This document shows, one piece after another, positions 1 to 9,178 of a stretch of DNA of 64,000 nucleotides; position 1 is the stretch's first letter, and the number at the start of each line of letters is the position of its first letter. The notes under the pieces are model-generated. The model did no database searches, was not told the DNA's origin, and saw nothing but the letters and a program-made list of their open reading frames with translations. Source of the stretch: Salaquimonas pukyongi. Lineage in GTDB: Bacteria; Pseudomonadota; Alphaproteobacteria; Rhizobiales; Rhizobiaceae. The stretch lies in assembly GCF_001953055.1 (NCBI RefSeq), contig NZ_CP019044.1:2480001-2544000 (forward strand), written 5' to 3'. The position numbers and the translations under genes are program-made.

Positions 1-1072
1 CCATGGTTTCGCGGTTCGGCAATAAAGCTGCCGCTCGGTAAAGATTGAGCCGGTGCTCGACCGCGCTATTGGAAGCCGTCAACGCAAGTCCCGTGTCGGC
101 TGCCCAGCGCGCAAGGGGTAACCTGCCAAGACCAACCGCTTTCTGCGCAATCAGCGAGACGACCTTTAGCTGTTTTTCAGGGCTCAGCCTGGTGATCACT
201 TCGCGCAATTGCGGCTCGATCAAAGGGAAATCCTGCTCGGTGATCAACAAGGATGACTGGTAGAAAACCCGGACAAAATCGCCGAAATAGGGCGAGTTCG
301 AAAAGCGCTCATTGTAATTTCTCACCACGCGGCTGAGCTGGCGGGCATCCTTTTTCATGCCGGCAATCTGAACCAGACGCCGCAATGCGGTCTCTTCAAT
401 CAGGGTTCCAACCGCTAGCCGCCGCGACGTATTCAGCAATTTCTCGGCCTTTGCCATGTCGGCATTCCCCACGACAATGGAAGCAGCGAAAGCAAATTGC
501 CCGCGCATGGAGGGTGGATAATCAAGCGGCGAGAAACCGGAAAAAAACCGCTCCGCTGCCTTCATGTCCTTGTCGGCATATGCCTTGGCTATCCTCAACG
601 GCAAGGTATCGCCCTCCGACAACGTCGTTGCCTTCAGCGCGATTTCAGCAACCAGTGGATCGCCGCCGATCAGCACAAAGACAGCGGCTGCATCAAGATT
701 TCGCTGGTTGTTCCACACCGACCAGTCGGCCCGCTTCATGCGGGCGCCAACAACCAGAATTTCCTGGCGGTACTGTTCCAGTGCGCTGGCTTTGCCGTTG
801 ACCAGCGTATCCTGAAGAAGCTGCAAATCGCGCAACAGAACCCAGGGCTGAATACCTTCTATCGGCAAAGGCTGATAGGAAAGTTGCCGCCGTTGCGGTT
901 TTTGTTCGCTTTCTTCCGCGCCTTCTGCACGCTCCCCTTCAGCTTGTGCATGCTCCGCCGCGCCGTGAGAACCGTCTTTGGCACCAGCGGCTGCAGCATC
1001 TTGTGGCAGCGCTGTAGCGACCAGCATGGCAAGCAGGACTGGAAAAACAGTTGCGGGTCGAAACAGCGCCAC
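1..1072 (-). CDS. motC: Flagellar motor protein MotC (partial, C-terminus outside window)
   Basis: MotC is a periplasmic protein of the rhizobial flagellar motor that interacts with MotB and helps set rotation speed. The frame is open from a GTG at 1072 to the window edge with no stop, about 357 residues of a protein usually near 430. The GTG lies just after the motB stop, and a GGAG sits 9 bases upstream of it. The N-terminus is a signal peptide (MALFRPATVF followed by a hydrophobic run ending near ALPQDAAA). A Lys/Glu/Ala-rich linker follows, then a segment reading QPWVLLRDLQLLQDTLVNG, as I recall from rhizobial MotC. An internal ATG at 1027 is a less likely start because it would cut into the signal peptide. 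The motB-motC order is the rhizobial one. Confidence 0.85.
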   Translation of the reverse strand, partial: MALFRPATVFPVLLAMLVATALPQDAAAAGAKDGSHGAAEHAQAEGERAEGAEESEQKPQRRQLSYQPLPIEGIQPWVLLRDLQLLQDTLVNGKASALEQYRQEILVVGARMKRADWSVWNNQRNLDAAAVFVLIGGDPLVAEIALKATTLSEGDTLPLRIAKAYADKDMKAAERFFSGFSPLDYPPSMRGQFAFAASIVVGNADMAKAEKLLNTSRRLAVGTLIEETALRRLVQIAGMKKDARQLSRVVRNYNERFSNSPYFGDFVRVFYQSSLLITEQDFPLIEPQLREVITRLSPEKQLKVVSLIAQKAVGLGRLPLARWAADTGLALTASNSAVEHRLNLYRAAALLPNRETM

Positions 1073-1074
1073 GG

Positions 1075-2274
1075 TTACTTGCTCCGCAAAATCAATTCGA
1101 TGCGCCGGTTGCCGGAAGCAAACGGGTTATCGGGAAACTTGAGCGTGCGGTCGGCATGCCCCTCAATGCGTTCAAACCGTTCATCGGATAATCCGCCATC
1201 AATCAGCACATACCTCGCCATGTGCGCACGGGCAGTAGACAGGCGCCAATTGTCGTAGTCCTTGCCGCGATAGGGCCGACCATCGGTGTGCCCCAGGATC
1301 GATACATTCTTCCCGGAACCGGAAATTGTGTTTGCCACATCGCGTAACGCCATGATCATCGCCTTTGTCGGCTTTGCCGAACCAACTGAAAACATCAGGG
1401 CAGACTTTCCCTCCATGAGGGCGACCTTGATCGTTCCGTCCGCCATGTTTTCCACTTCAAAGGGAAGTTTTTCGCCATCCACCGGCTGCTGGTTTTCCAG
1501 CGCTGAACGAATATCCTCTGCGATTTTCTGATTGGCATCGGCGGTTTTCTCCGCATCCGCATCAGAAACGTTCTGAGTTTCCTCTCCCCCACCCTCTGCT
1601 GCTTCGGCCTGCAATTTCTCTGCAGATTGCGGCTTTACCGCCTCTTCGCCGGCTGGCGTGGTAACCTGCTCCTCGGCCTCCTTGGGAAATGGCTGGGGCA
1701 CCGCCCCTTCTCCGGTGTTTTCAGAATCACCGAATTTCAGATTCCAGGCGGTCGGGTCAAACGGGTCCTGAAAGGATTTGCCATCCGACAGCCCCTTGGC
1801 GTTGGAAGCGGACTTCTTGCCGTCGGCAATCGCTTCCGGCTTGCTGGTGTCATCGCCAATCCCGCCGGCAATATCCGATATCAGTGAAAACGGATCGACG
1901 AAGATTGCCTGTTCCTCATATTTTGAAACCGGCTTCTGCTCGCCTTCCTCGGTGGGGCTTCGATTGGATGTAATCGTTGTCGTATCGGACTCGATGTCCT
2001 CATCCTGCGTGATGTCACCATATTTCGGATTCTTCACACCCCGCGGATTGGTGGTCGTATCCATCAGCTTGACCGGGTTGAAATAGCTGGCAACGGCCTT
2101 CTTGGTTTCCTCGTTGGATGCATTGATCAGCCACATGACAAGAAAGAAGGCCATCATTGCCGTCATGAAGTCGGCAAAGGCAATCTTCCACACGCCGCCG
2201 TGATGGTCGTCATGATCGCCATGGCCGCGCCGAATGATGATGATCTCGCCATGGGCCATCTCATCTTCCTTCAT
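1075..2274 (-). CDS. motB: Flagellar motor stator protein MotB
   Basis: MotB is the stator subunit that anchors MotA to peptidoglycan and carries the proton-binding Asp. The N-terminal region reads GGVWKIAFADFMTAMMAFF, with the essential Asp inside FADFM at the start of the single membrane helix. A long low-complexity linker rich in Glu, Thr and Ala follows (about residues 70-270). The C-terminal OmpA-like domain contains LGHTDGRPY and ends with NRRIELILRSK. At 399 residues it is longer than enteric MotB (about 308), as is usual in rhizobia. AGGAGG precedes the first ATG by 5 bases; an ATG five codons later is also possible. It lies 39 bases after fliF and touches motC. Confidence 0.95.
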   Translation of the reverse strand: MKEDEMAHGEIIIIRRGHGDHDDHHGGVWKIAFADFMTAMMAFFLVMWLINASNEETKKAVASYFNPVKLMDTTTNPRGVKNPKYGDITQDEDIESDTTTITSNRSPTEEGEQKPVSKYEEQAIFVDPFSLISDIAGGIGDDTSKPEAIADGKKSASNAKGLSDGKSFQDPFDPTAWNLKFGDSENTGEGAVPQPFPKEAEEQVTTPAGEEAVKPQSAEKLQAEAAEGGGEETQNVSDADAEKTADANQKIAEDIRSALENQQPVDGEKLPFEVENMADGTIKVALMEGKSALMFSVGSAKPTKAMIMALRDVANTISGSGKNVSILGHTDGRPYRGKDYDNWRLSTARAHMARYVLIDGGLSDERFERIEGHADRTLKFPDNPFASGNRRIELILRSK

Positions 2275-2313
2275 GCGATCCTCCTGGCAATATCGCTTTC
2301 ACAAAACCAATTG

Positions 2314-4020
2314 CTACGCATCGACGGTCACCGGCACGCCATCCTGCTTGAGCCACTGGCGAATGGCGATGGCGGAGCGGTGGCCGCCTTCTGAAACAAA
2401 CTCTTCCAGCTTGTCGCGCAGTTCAGCTTCCTGTCGGGCGATGGCCTCAATTGATTCGGCGGCAGGATTGACCCCGGCCAGGCCGGCAGTCTGCCCCTGG
2501 CTCGACAAGGCCGGATTGCTTCCGGCAGCCGCACCTGCCGTCAGTTGCGGACTTCCCTCAGCCTGCGCCACAGCGGCTCCGCCGTTTGGCGGCAACGCGC
2601 CAACTCGGGGTGCAGAATCGGGATTGGAGCGGCTGAGAAAGGCTAGCAGCGGGCGAATACCCAAAAGTGCGAACAGCAAGGCGGCGATGATGAGGCCTAT
2701 TGCATTGATCAGCGCTCCGGTATGCATCGTAAACAGCCGCATCAGCGAGAACGGCTCGCCGGCGGCAGCTTCTGCCTCGGTCGGCATGAACTCCACCATG
2801 CTGACCTTTACCGCATCGCCCCTGTCGTCACGGATCGACAAGGCAGACCGCACGATGGCTTCAAGATCAGCAAGCTTGGCATCAACATCTGCCTGGGACG
2901 GGTTGGCGCCCAGCAGTGCGTTGATGCGGGCCTTGTTGACCACCAGAGCCACGGACAGCGATTCCACCGCATAACCTTCCGACACCACCTCAACGCGCTT
3001 GCGGTTGATCTCGTACTGGGTGCTTTCCTCGCGCCGCTCGTTGTTTTCAAGCGATGACTGTCCTGAAGCACCTTCTGCTGCAGCATCCGGCAGGGATTGC
3101 TCTATCGTTGTGGCCTGTGAAGTTTCCTTGTTCTGGCTCGATCCTGCTTCGCGCACGATCTGGGTCGAACGCTCGACTTTCGAATCGGGATCGAACAGGG
3201 TTTCCTCCGAACGGCGCAGATCGCTGTTGAGTTTGGCAGTAACCGAAACACGATAGTTCTCGCCGCCAAGATGGGCTCCGAGTGCACTGGCAACCTTGGC
3301 CTGTGCTTCTTTCTCGAATTCCCGTTCAAGGTCGACCAGCTTGTTGGTCGCGGTCATTTCCGCAGACGTCAGCAAGGTGCCATTGGCATCGACGATCGTG
3401 ACATTGGCAACATCCAGGCTCGGCACTGCTGCAGCCACCATGTGACGCACTGCATAGATCGAGGAAGATGGCAGGCGGCCATAAGTCTTCAATACCACCG
3501 ACGCAGTGGGCGCGCCTCCAAGCGCGCGGCGGTAGACGTTCTTTTCAGGCATCACAATGTGAACCCGTGCAGAATTGATGCCGGCGATCATCTGGATGGT
3601 CCGCACCAGTTCTCCCTCGATCGCCCGCTTGTTGGTAACATCCTGCATGAAGGAGGTAAGGCCGATGGTATTCATGCGGTCGAAGAGTTCGTACCCGCTT
3701 TCCTGGCTGGAGGGCAGGCCGTGTTCTGCCAATATCATTCGCGAACGCCCGACCATCGCCGGCCCCACACTGAGCGATCCTGAATCGGGATTGGCGGAAA
3801 ACCCGATATTGTTTTCCGCCAGGATCCGGCTCATCGCATTGATGTCTTCGCGGCTCAGATTGGTATAGATCGACTGGGTCGCAGGCTTGTTCAGTGTGAC
3901 GCTGATAACAAGAGCCGCAATGATCGAAATCATCACGCCGGCGATGATGCCGATTTTCTTGCGTGTATCGAGCCCGTTCAGGACGTTGAGCAGGTTAAGC
4001 AAACGAGACTGGATATCCAT
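2314..4020 (-). CDS. fliF: Flagellar MS-ring protein FliF
   Basis: FliF forms the MS ring in the inner membrane, the base on which the basal body and export gate assemble. The 568-residue length is normal. A first membrane helix lies near residues 22-44 (IGIIAGVMISIIAALVIS). The large periplasmic ring-building domains follow, with the recognisable stretch MIAGINSARVHIVMPEKNV. A second helix is near residues 437-456, and the C-terminal FliG-binding tail contains RDKLEEFVSEGGHRSAIAIR. It sits between the flagellin genes and motB. In the rhizobial clusters I know, fliF is at the other end of the locus, so this placement looks rearranged. Confidence 0.96.
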   Translation of the reverse strand: MDIQSRLLNLLNVLNGLDTRKKIGIIAGVMISIIAALVISVTLNKPATQSIYTNLSREDINAMSRILAENNIGFSANPDSGSLSVGPAMVGRSRMILAEHGLPSSQESGYELFDRMNTIGLTSFMQDVTNKRAIEGELVRTIQMIAGINSARVHIVMPEKNVYRRALGGAPTASVVLKTYGRLPSSSIYAVRHMVAAAVPSLDVANVTIVDANGTLLTSAEMTATNKLVDLEREFEKEAQAKVASALGAHLGGENYRVSVTAKLNSDLRRSEETLFDPDSKVERSTQIVREAGSSQNKETSQATTIEQSLPDAAAEGASGQSSLENNERREESTQYEINRKRVEVVSEGYAVESLSVALVVNKARINALLGANPSQADVDAKLADLEAIVRSALSIRDDRGDAVKVSMVEFMPTEAEAAAGEPFSLMRLFTMHTGALINAIGLIIAALLFALLGIRPLLAFLSRSNPDSAPRVGALPPNGGAAVAQAEGSPQLTAGAAAGSNPALSSQGQTAGLAGVNPAAESIEAIARQEAELRDKLEEFVSEGGHRSAIAIRQWLKQDGVPVTVDA

Positions 4021-4173
4021 GTGACCTCCGATAATGAAACCACCATGGATCAGCTACCTTGCCTGAAAATTGCAGGTTGGCGCCGCTGCAAGAAAACAGC
4101 GCCATAGAGGGCGCTGCAAGTTTGAGGGAGGAGCCTGGTTCTGGGGTCTGGGCTTGATTGGGAGGCTGTTCTG

Positions 4174-5094
4174 CTAGCCGCGGAACAGCGACAGAATATT
4201 CTGGCTGTTGGCATTGGCAATGGAAAGCGACTGAATGCCAAGCTGCTGTTGCACCTGCAGCGCCTGCAGCCTGGTTGATTCCTCGTTTAAGTCGGCATCA
4301 ACCAGTTGGCCTATGCCGCGATCCACCGCATCCATGAGATTGCTCACGAAACTCTGCTGCAATTCAATGCGTGCCTGGGCAGAACCCAAATGGGTTGCCG
4401 TGGTTGTCATCTGCAAAAGCGCCGAATCCACGAACGAGATCAACTCGTCGATATCGGTGTTGTCGATGTTGGCGGCGGTAATATCCAGTGTGGAAACCGA
4501 AACCGTGACCGCCCCGCCGCCGGTGGTAGTGGTTTCCGTATCAAGAACGCCGCTCTGGTCGTTGTCGTCGTAAAGCTTCACAGTGGTCAGGTCGATGGTA
4601 ATCGTGCTGACTGCCACACCTGTATCGCTGCGGCTGAAGGAAGAGACCACCTCTTTCGTCGCTGTATAGTTCGGGAGGCTTGAATCGACTGCCAGCCAGT
4701 TCTCTCCGGAGAATGAAGCTGCCTCCGCGTTTCCCCGCAACTGGGCCTGCAATTCGCTGATTTCGGACTGGATTTTTGCCCGGTCAACGCCAGGCTCACG
4801 GGCAGCAACCAACTTGGCCTTAATCTCGTCGACTGCATCAATGCTGGAAGAAACCGCAGTATACATCACGTCGACAGTAGCAGCGCCCAGGCCGAGTGCA
4901 TCCTGCACCGTGGAAAGTGCCTTGTTGTCCGACCGCATGGTTGTCGCGATCGACCAATAGGCTGCATTGTCCCGCGCTGACGCAACCCTGAAGCCGGTCG
5001 AAATGGCGTTCTGGGTATCTTCCAGAGCCTTGTTCGTAACCTTCAAAGACTGCAGAGCAGTCATGGCCGAGGGGTTGGTATTGATACTGGACAT
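4174..5094 (-). CDS. fla: Flagellin (second of a tandem pair)
   Basis: A structural subunit of the flagellar filament, 306 residues and therefore of the short rhizobial type. The N-terminus MSSINTNPSAMTALQSL and the C-terminal helix ending in NANSQNILSLFRG are the conserved D0/D1 parts that pack in the filament core. The middle (about residues 135-215) is variable and rich in Thr, Val and Asp. It is closely similar to the adjacent flagellin at both ends and has the same length, so the two genes are a tandem duplication. They differ mainly in the central domain. A 79-base leader and a probable terminator separate it from the upstream copy, so it may be transcribed independently. Confidence 0.96.
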   Translation of the reverse strand: MSSINTNPSAMTALQSLKVTNKALEDTQNAISTGFRVASARDNAAYWSIATTMRSDNKALSTVQDALGLGAATVDVMYTAVSSSIDAVDEIKAKLVAAREPGVDRAKIQSEISELQAQLRGNAEAASFSGENWLAVDSSLPNYTATKEVVSSFSRSDTGVAVSTITIDLTTVKLYDDNDQSGVLDTETTTTGGGAVTVSVSTLDITAANIDNTDIDELISFVDSALLQMTTTATHLGSAQARIELQQSFVSNLMDAVDRGIGQLVDADLNEESTRLQALQVQQQLGIQSLSIANANSQNILSLFRG

Positions 5095-5200
5095 GGTCTA
5101 CCTCGCTGACATTCGTGGCTGCCAGGCGAAGTTGGAATGCAGTTCAAACCCTCTGGCACCTGTCGCTAGGTAGCAGCCAAAGCTTGCGCGAAAATGGAAA

Positions 5201-5226
5201 GGCCGCCGCCCGTATGGGCAGCGGCC
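5201..5226 (-). terminator. Probable terminator between the flagellin genes
   Basis: On the minus strand the sequence GGCCGCTGCCC, a four-base loop ATAC, and GGGCGGCGGCC form an 11-position stem with one mismatch, followed by a T-rich stretch (TTTCCATTTTC). It lies about 70 bases after the stop of the upstream flagellin gene. It would end or attenuate that transcript before the second flagellin. Confidence 0.65.
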
Positions 5227-5297
5227 AATCGATTTCCTGTGACTGATGCCTTCCCTTCAATACGAAAAATGGCGTCAGTTGAGGGAGTGCCCCCTTA

Positions 5298-6218
5298 TTA
5301 GCGGAACAGCGACAGGATGCTCTGAGCACCGGCGTTGGCGATCGCCAGGGCCTGAATACCCAGCTGTTGCTGCGTCTGCAGCGCCTGCAGCTTGGTTGAT
5401 TCCTCGCTCATGTCGGCGTCGACGAGCTGGCCAATGCCACGATCAATGGCATTCATCAGATTGCCAATGAAGTCGGTTTGAAGATCAACACGTTTGGCAG
5501 CCGAACCAATGTCGGCGGCAGCTGTGGTCATGTCCTGCAGCGCACTATCGACATGGGAAATGAGTTCATCCATATCCGTATCGTCGATGTTGGCAGCGGT
5601 AATGTCGAGCGTGGAGACCGAGACAGTTACAGCACCGCCACCGGTGGTAGTAGTAGTAGTGTCCAGGATACCGCTCTGGTCATCAGCATCGAACAGCTCC
5701 GTGCTGGTGATATCGATTGAGATCGTGCCAACTGAAACACTACCGTCCGAAGCACGATTGAAAGATGCAACGACATCTTTCGTGCCTGAATAGTCAGCTG
5801 CACCGGAATCAACACTCAACCAGTTCTCACCTGAGAATGAAGCCGCAGTGGCAATTGATGTCAGGTTACTCTGCAGCTCGGAAATTTCTGCCTGCACCTT
5901 GGCCTTGTCAACACCCGGTTCACGAGCAGCCACCAGCTTGGCCTTGATCTCGTCAACCACATCGATAGCGGCGTTAAGACCAGTATACGTGGTGTCGAGT
6001 TTGGCAGCGCCAAGACCCAGTGCGTCCTGCACCGTGCCAAGGGCCTTGTTGTCGGAGCGCATGGTGGTCGCAATCGACCAGTAGGCAGCGTTGTCTTTGG
6101 AATCTGCAACCCGGTACCCCGTAGAGATTGCATTCTGCGTCTTTTCCAAGGACGCGTTGGTCATCTGCAGCGACTTCAAAGCCGTCATCGCCGCGACGTT
6201 TGTATTGATACTGGACAT
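5298..6218 (-). CDS. fla: Flagellin (first of a tandem pair)
   Basis: A filament subunit of 306 residues. It starts MSSINTNVAAMTALKSLQ and ends ANAGAQSILSLFR, with the conserved motif SKDNAAYWSIATTMRSDN near residue 40. The 5-prime side (6219-6450) is a 232-base gap after fliP, large enough for a dedicated promoter, which high flagellin expression would need. It also holds an AT-rich run near 6349-6370. I could not assign a sigma-factor consensus there. AGGGA lies about 9 bases before the ATG. The gene is the likely major flagellin because it is first in the pair and is followed by a hairpin terminator. Confidence 0.96.
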   Translation of the reverse strand: MSSINTNVAAMTALKSLQMTNASLEKTQNAISTGYRVADSKDNAAYWSIATTMRSDNKALGTVQDALGLGAAKLDTTYTGLNAAIDVVDEIKAKLVAAREPGVDKAKVQAEISELQSNLTSIATAASFSGENWLSVDSGAADYSGTKDVVASFNRASDGSVSVGTISIDITSTELFDADDQSGILDTTTTTTGGGAVTVSVSTLDITAANIDDTDMDELISHVDSALQDMTTAAADIGSAAKRVDLQTDFIGNLMNAIDRGIGQLVDADMSEESTKLQALQTQQQLGIQALAIANAGAQSILSLFR

Positions 6219-6450
6219 TGATTACGTCCCTTTTCATTAGCAAAAAGCAATTGGGACATTCCGGAATTCCGGCTCACACGCTGGGCATCATGCCACAGAC
6301 CCCTTCCCCGGGTCCGTTGCGCGAGGTTGCCGAAACTCTAGATCGCAAAAAATAAAAATTGGTTAACCGAGCCGCCTGGCAGTCGCAATCGCTGTCATAT
6401 TTGTGCGATTGGACTGCTCATTGCCGGCTGAAATGGGCCTGGGTCATGAG

Positions 6451-7320
6451 CTACAGCACGAAGGTAACCGACTCCAGCAATTCGCCCACCAACACGTTCC
6501 ATCCGTCGATCAGGACGAAGAACAGTACCTTGAAAGGAAGCGCGACGACCGTCGGCGGAAGCATCATCATGCCCATCGACATGGTGACGGTGGCGACGAC
6601 CAGGTCGATGACCAGAAACGGCAGCAAAATCAGAAAGCCGATTTCGAAACCGCGGCGCAGTTCAGAAAGCATGAAGGCGGGTATGATCGTGCCCAGGGCG
6701 ATGTTTTCAGCCGTAGGCAAGGCTGAACCACTGTCTGCCTGCCCTTCATCGCCACCGATCTGCGCATCCTGGTCTTGCACGGGTTCTGACTCGCCGGATT
6801 GAGGCGACTGGTCTTCATCGGCACTGCGTTGCCGGTTGCCGCGCTTGAAGTCCTCGAACAAGGCAATGTCGGCCGGGCGAACGTTACGCATCATGAAGCC
6901 CTTGAACGGGCCGGTTACGCGCTCATAGGCTTGTTCCTGCGATATGTCATTGTCGAGCAGCGGCTGGACGCCGTCCTGCCAGGCCTTCTGAAAAACCGGC
7001 TCCATGACAAAATAGGTCATGAAGATGGAAAGCGAGATGACAATCAGGTTCGACGGTGTCGATTGCAGGCCCAATCCGCTTCGCAGAAAGGAAAACGCGA
7101 TGATAAAGCGGGTAAAGCAGGTCGTGGTGATCAAGATTCCCGGTGCCAGCGAAAGCACTGTGAGCAGGATAATGCCCTGAATGATACGGCCTGAAAAAGT
7201 CGCTGACCCTTCCGGAATGAGATCCGTCAGCAGATTGGCATCCTGGGCAAGCACGACGGTCGGCGCCAGTATCACCAATGCCACTGCCGGCAATGCCGCA
7301 AACCAGCGCACGCCGCTCAC
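6451..7320 (-). CDS. fliP: Flagellar export gate protein FliP
   Basis: FliP is a core subunit of the FliPQR export gate of the flagellar type III secretion system in the inner membrane. It has a cleavable signal peptide (ends near VVLAQD), the motif TTCFTRFIIAFSFLRSGLGLQ and the C-terminal helices GFLILLPFLVIDLVVA and VLFFVLIDGW. It has 289 residues against about 245 in most species. The excess is an acidic low-complexity insertion at about residues 160-200 (rich in Ser, Asp, Glu, Gln) between the second and third helices, on the periplasmic side. Its start overlaps the fliL stop by ATGA, so the two are translationally coupled. Confidence 0.95.
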   Translation of the reverse strand: MSGVRWFAALPAVALVILAPTVVLAQDANLLTDLIPEGSATFSGRIIQGIILLTVLSLAPGILITTTCFTRFIIAFSFLRSGLGLQSTPSNLIVISLSIFMTYFVMEPVFQKAWQDGVQPLLDNDISQEQAYERVTGPFKGFMMRNVRPADIALFEDFKRGNRQRSADEDQSPQSGESEPVQDQDAQIGGDEGQADSGSALPTAENIALGTIIPAFMLSELRRGFEIGFLILLPFLVIDLVVATVTMSMGMMMLPPTVVALPFKVLFFVLIDGWNVLVGELLESVTFVL

Positions 7321-7844
7321 TCCACCACCATGGTCAGGATCAGCACATCGCTGACGGAGCCATCGGTTGCCAGCCTGGCCCGGTCCAGCAGATCATCCTG
7401 TAAATGCAGATACCCGCTGGGAGAATAGAGCAGGTTCATGTCGGAACTGCGCAGATACCGTGCGACATCGGCCAGAATGCGTGTCTTTGCCGTTTCATCG
7501 GGAACCGACTGACCGTCCTCAAGCACCAGGGCCAGTTCAAGACGCAGCCAGGCATTGTCGTTTTTCGGCAGCGTTACAATGATCGGTTCAAGCATCACCG
7601 TTTGCGAACCATGGGAGAGTTCATCGCCGCGGCCGGATTTCGACCCTGTGCCGTGAGCGGCAGCTCCGGCGGCAGTTGCCATCTTCGTGTCGGATTGAGC
7701 CGATCCCTGGATCATCTGGCCCATGAAAAAGCCCAGACCGACCGAAACCAGGGACAATACCGCGATAACGGCGATTGAAATCAGCGGAGACGCCTTTTTT
7801 GGCGCCTCTTCCTGTTCTTCCTCTTTTGGTTCCGGTTTTGCCAT
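7317..7844 (-). CDS. fliL: Flagellar basal body-associated protein FliL
   Basis: FliL is a single-pass inner membrane protein that surrounds the stator and supports motor torque. It has a charged cytoplasmic N-terminus (KPEPKEEEQEEAPKK) and one membrane helix near residues 20-45. A Gly/Ser-rich linker leads to a periplasmic domain with VMLEPIIVTLPKND and a C-terminus SDVLILTMVVE, typical of FliL. The 175-residue length is normal. It lies 4 bases after flgH and overlaps fliP. Confidence 0.93.
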   Translation of the reverse strand: MAKPEPKEEEQEEAPKKASPLISIAVIAVLSLVSVGLGFFMGQMIQGSAQSDTKMATAAGAAAHGTGSKSGRGDELSHGSQTVMLEPIIVTLPKNDNAWLRLELALVLEDGQSVPDETAKTRILADVARYLRSSDMNLLYSPSGYLHLQDDLLDRARLATDGSVSDVLILTMVVE

Positions 7845-7848
7845 CGCC

Positions 7849-8571
7849 CTATTGTGTCCGTGTCAGCCGGGCAAGAAAGGAGCGGGGTCTTTCGGTGACA
7901 TAACGGCTGTTATTGCCGCCATAGGAAATCCGGGCCTCTGCGATTTTCTCGTACGGAATTGAATTGTCGGGCAGAATGTCCTTTGCACGAACGATGCCGG
8001 TCACCGTCAGCACCCGCATCTGGTGGTTCACGCGGACTTCCTGGCTACCCCGGATCAGCAGGTTGCCATTCGGTGACGCATCAATGATCGAGGCTGCAAT
8101 CTGCAACTGAATGCGCTCGGCCCGGTTTACCGTCCCGCCCTTGGCCAATCCGGTTTTTGCATCGAGATTGCCGCCCAGATCGGTCGCCGACAGGTCGTGA
8201 TTGAGCAACGATCCGGAAAAGTCGAGACCCACAGAGCCGTTCGCCTCCAGATCGACATCAGAACGGTTGTTGAGCCGCGCACTGTCGTTGATCAGAATGC
8301 GTACCGTCAGAATGTCACCCACCCGGTAGGCACGGGTATCGCGGAAATAGATCGCATCCTGACGGTTCCAGATGCCGTTGTCCTCCATCTCCACGCGATG
8401 GCTGGCCTTGATAACCGCAGGTTCCGGCTGAATCAGCGACTGTTGCAGCGGTTCGCTGGTCGATACCGCCGACATCGGCGGCGGAGTGCCCATGTCATGG
8501 AATGAGGGCGCAGCGCATGCTGACAACAGTGCGGCACAAGCCACAAGCAAGAGTGCCCTAATTGGTAACAT
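7849..8571 (-). CDS. flgH: Flagellar L-ring lipoprotein FlgH
   Basis: FlgH builds the L ring around the rod in the outer membrane. The N-terminus is a lipoprotein signal with lipobox LLSAC (Cys near residue 19). The core contains DTRAYRVGDILTVRILINDSARLNNRS and the C-terminal part VTGIVRAKDILPDNSIPYEKIAEARISYGG, both characteristic of FlgH. It has 240 residues. It overlaps the end of motE by 14 bases, and fliL follows after 4 bases. Confidence 0.96.
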   Translation of the reverse strand: MLPIRALLLVACAALLSACAAPSFHDMGTPPPMSAVSTSEPLQQSLIQPEPAVIKASHRVEMEDNGIWNRQDAIYFRDTRAYRVGDILTVRILINDSARLNNRSDVDLEANGSVGLDFSGSLLNHDLSATDLGGNLDAKTGLAKGGTVNRAERIQLQIAASIIDASPNGNLLIRGSQEVRVNHQMRVLTVTGIVRAKDILPDNSIPYEKIAEARISYGGNNSRYVTERPRSFLARLTRTQ

Positions 8572-9178
8572 CGATCCCTCCTGCAGCGCTTGCCAGAAGT
8601 TCGGTGATACGGGCGGCAGATTCCGGCTTCATTTCCATCATGATGGCGCTCGCTGCCCGCGAATCGAGCTTGGCGACAATGGCAGCAGAAAGCATCGGAT
8701 TGAGTTCCATCATTTGCGATGCTGCCGCATCCGGCCGCATTTTCTGATAGACCTCGACCATCGTCTCATTGGCACTGGCAAGAAAAGCCTCTCTTCTTTC
8801 AAGCCAGCTCTTTAGCTCGCCAATTCTGCTTTCCAGTTCCGTCAGCTTGCCATCGACCTCGTCTTCGACCTTGGTCAGCGTTTCCTTGACCATAAGCCCC
8901 CGCAATTCGACAGCCGAGCTCGATATGTTCATGCAGTAGGCAAGCAGTTCGTTCTCACTGACCACGGTTCCCGTTTCCACCTGATCGATCTCGCCGTCAG
9001 CTCCCGTCACGGTGGCCGAGGCCTGAACCTGTTGGCCTGCCGCATAGGGATCGACAAGGATGGAAGTGTTCCCTGCTCCGTCCGTTTGCTGCGCAAACGC
9101 AACCGAAATGCTCAACAGGGCAAATGCTGCAAGCGGTACTGGCCGGAAGAACGGTATGCGGGAGCGGCCAAACCTCAT
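8558..9178 (-). CDS. motE: MotE, chaperone of MotC
   Basis: MotE is a periplasmic chaperone described in Sinorhizobium meliloti that keeps MotC folded and stable. The gene encodes 206 residues with an N-terminal signal peptide (ends near SVAFAQ). A predicted coiled coil follows (KVEDEVDGKLTELESRIGEL), then the C-terminal motif MRPDAAASQMMELNPMLSAAIVAKLDSRAASAIM, which matches the MgtE-N-like domain of MotE proteins. A single Cys near residue 87 could form the interchain disulfide known for MotE. The position between flgI and flgH is the usual rhizobial one. It overlaps both neighbours. Confidence 0.9.
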   Translation of the reverse strand: MRFGRSRIPFFRPVPLAAFALLSISVAFAQQTDGAGNTSILVDPYAAGQQVQASATVTGADGEIDQVETGTVVSENELLAYCMNISSSAVELRGLMVKETLTKVEDEVDGKLTELESRIGELKSWLERREAFLASANETMVEVYQKMRPDAAASQMMELNPMLSAAIVAKLDSRAASAIMMEMKPESAARITELLASAAGGIDVTN

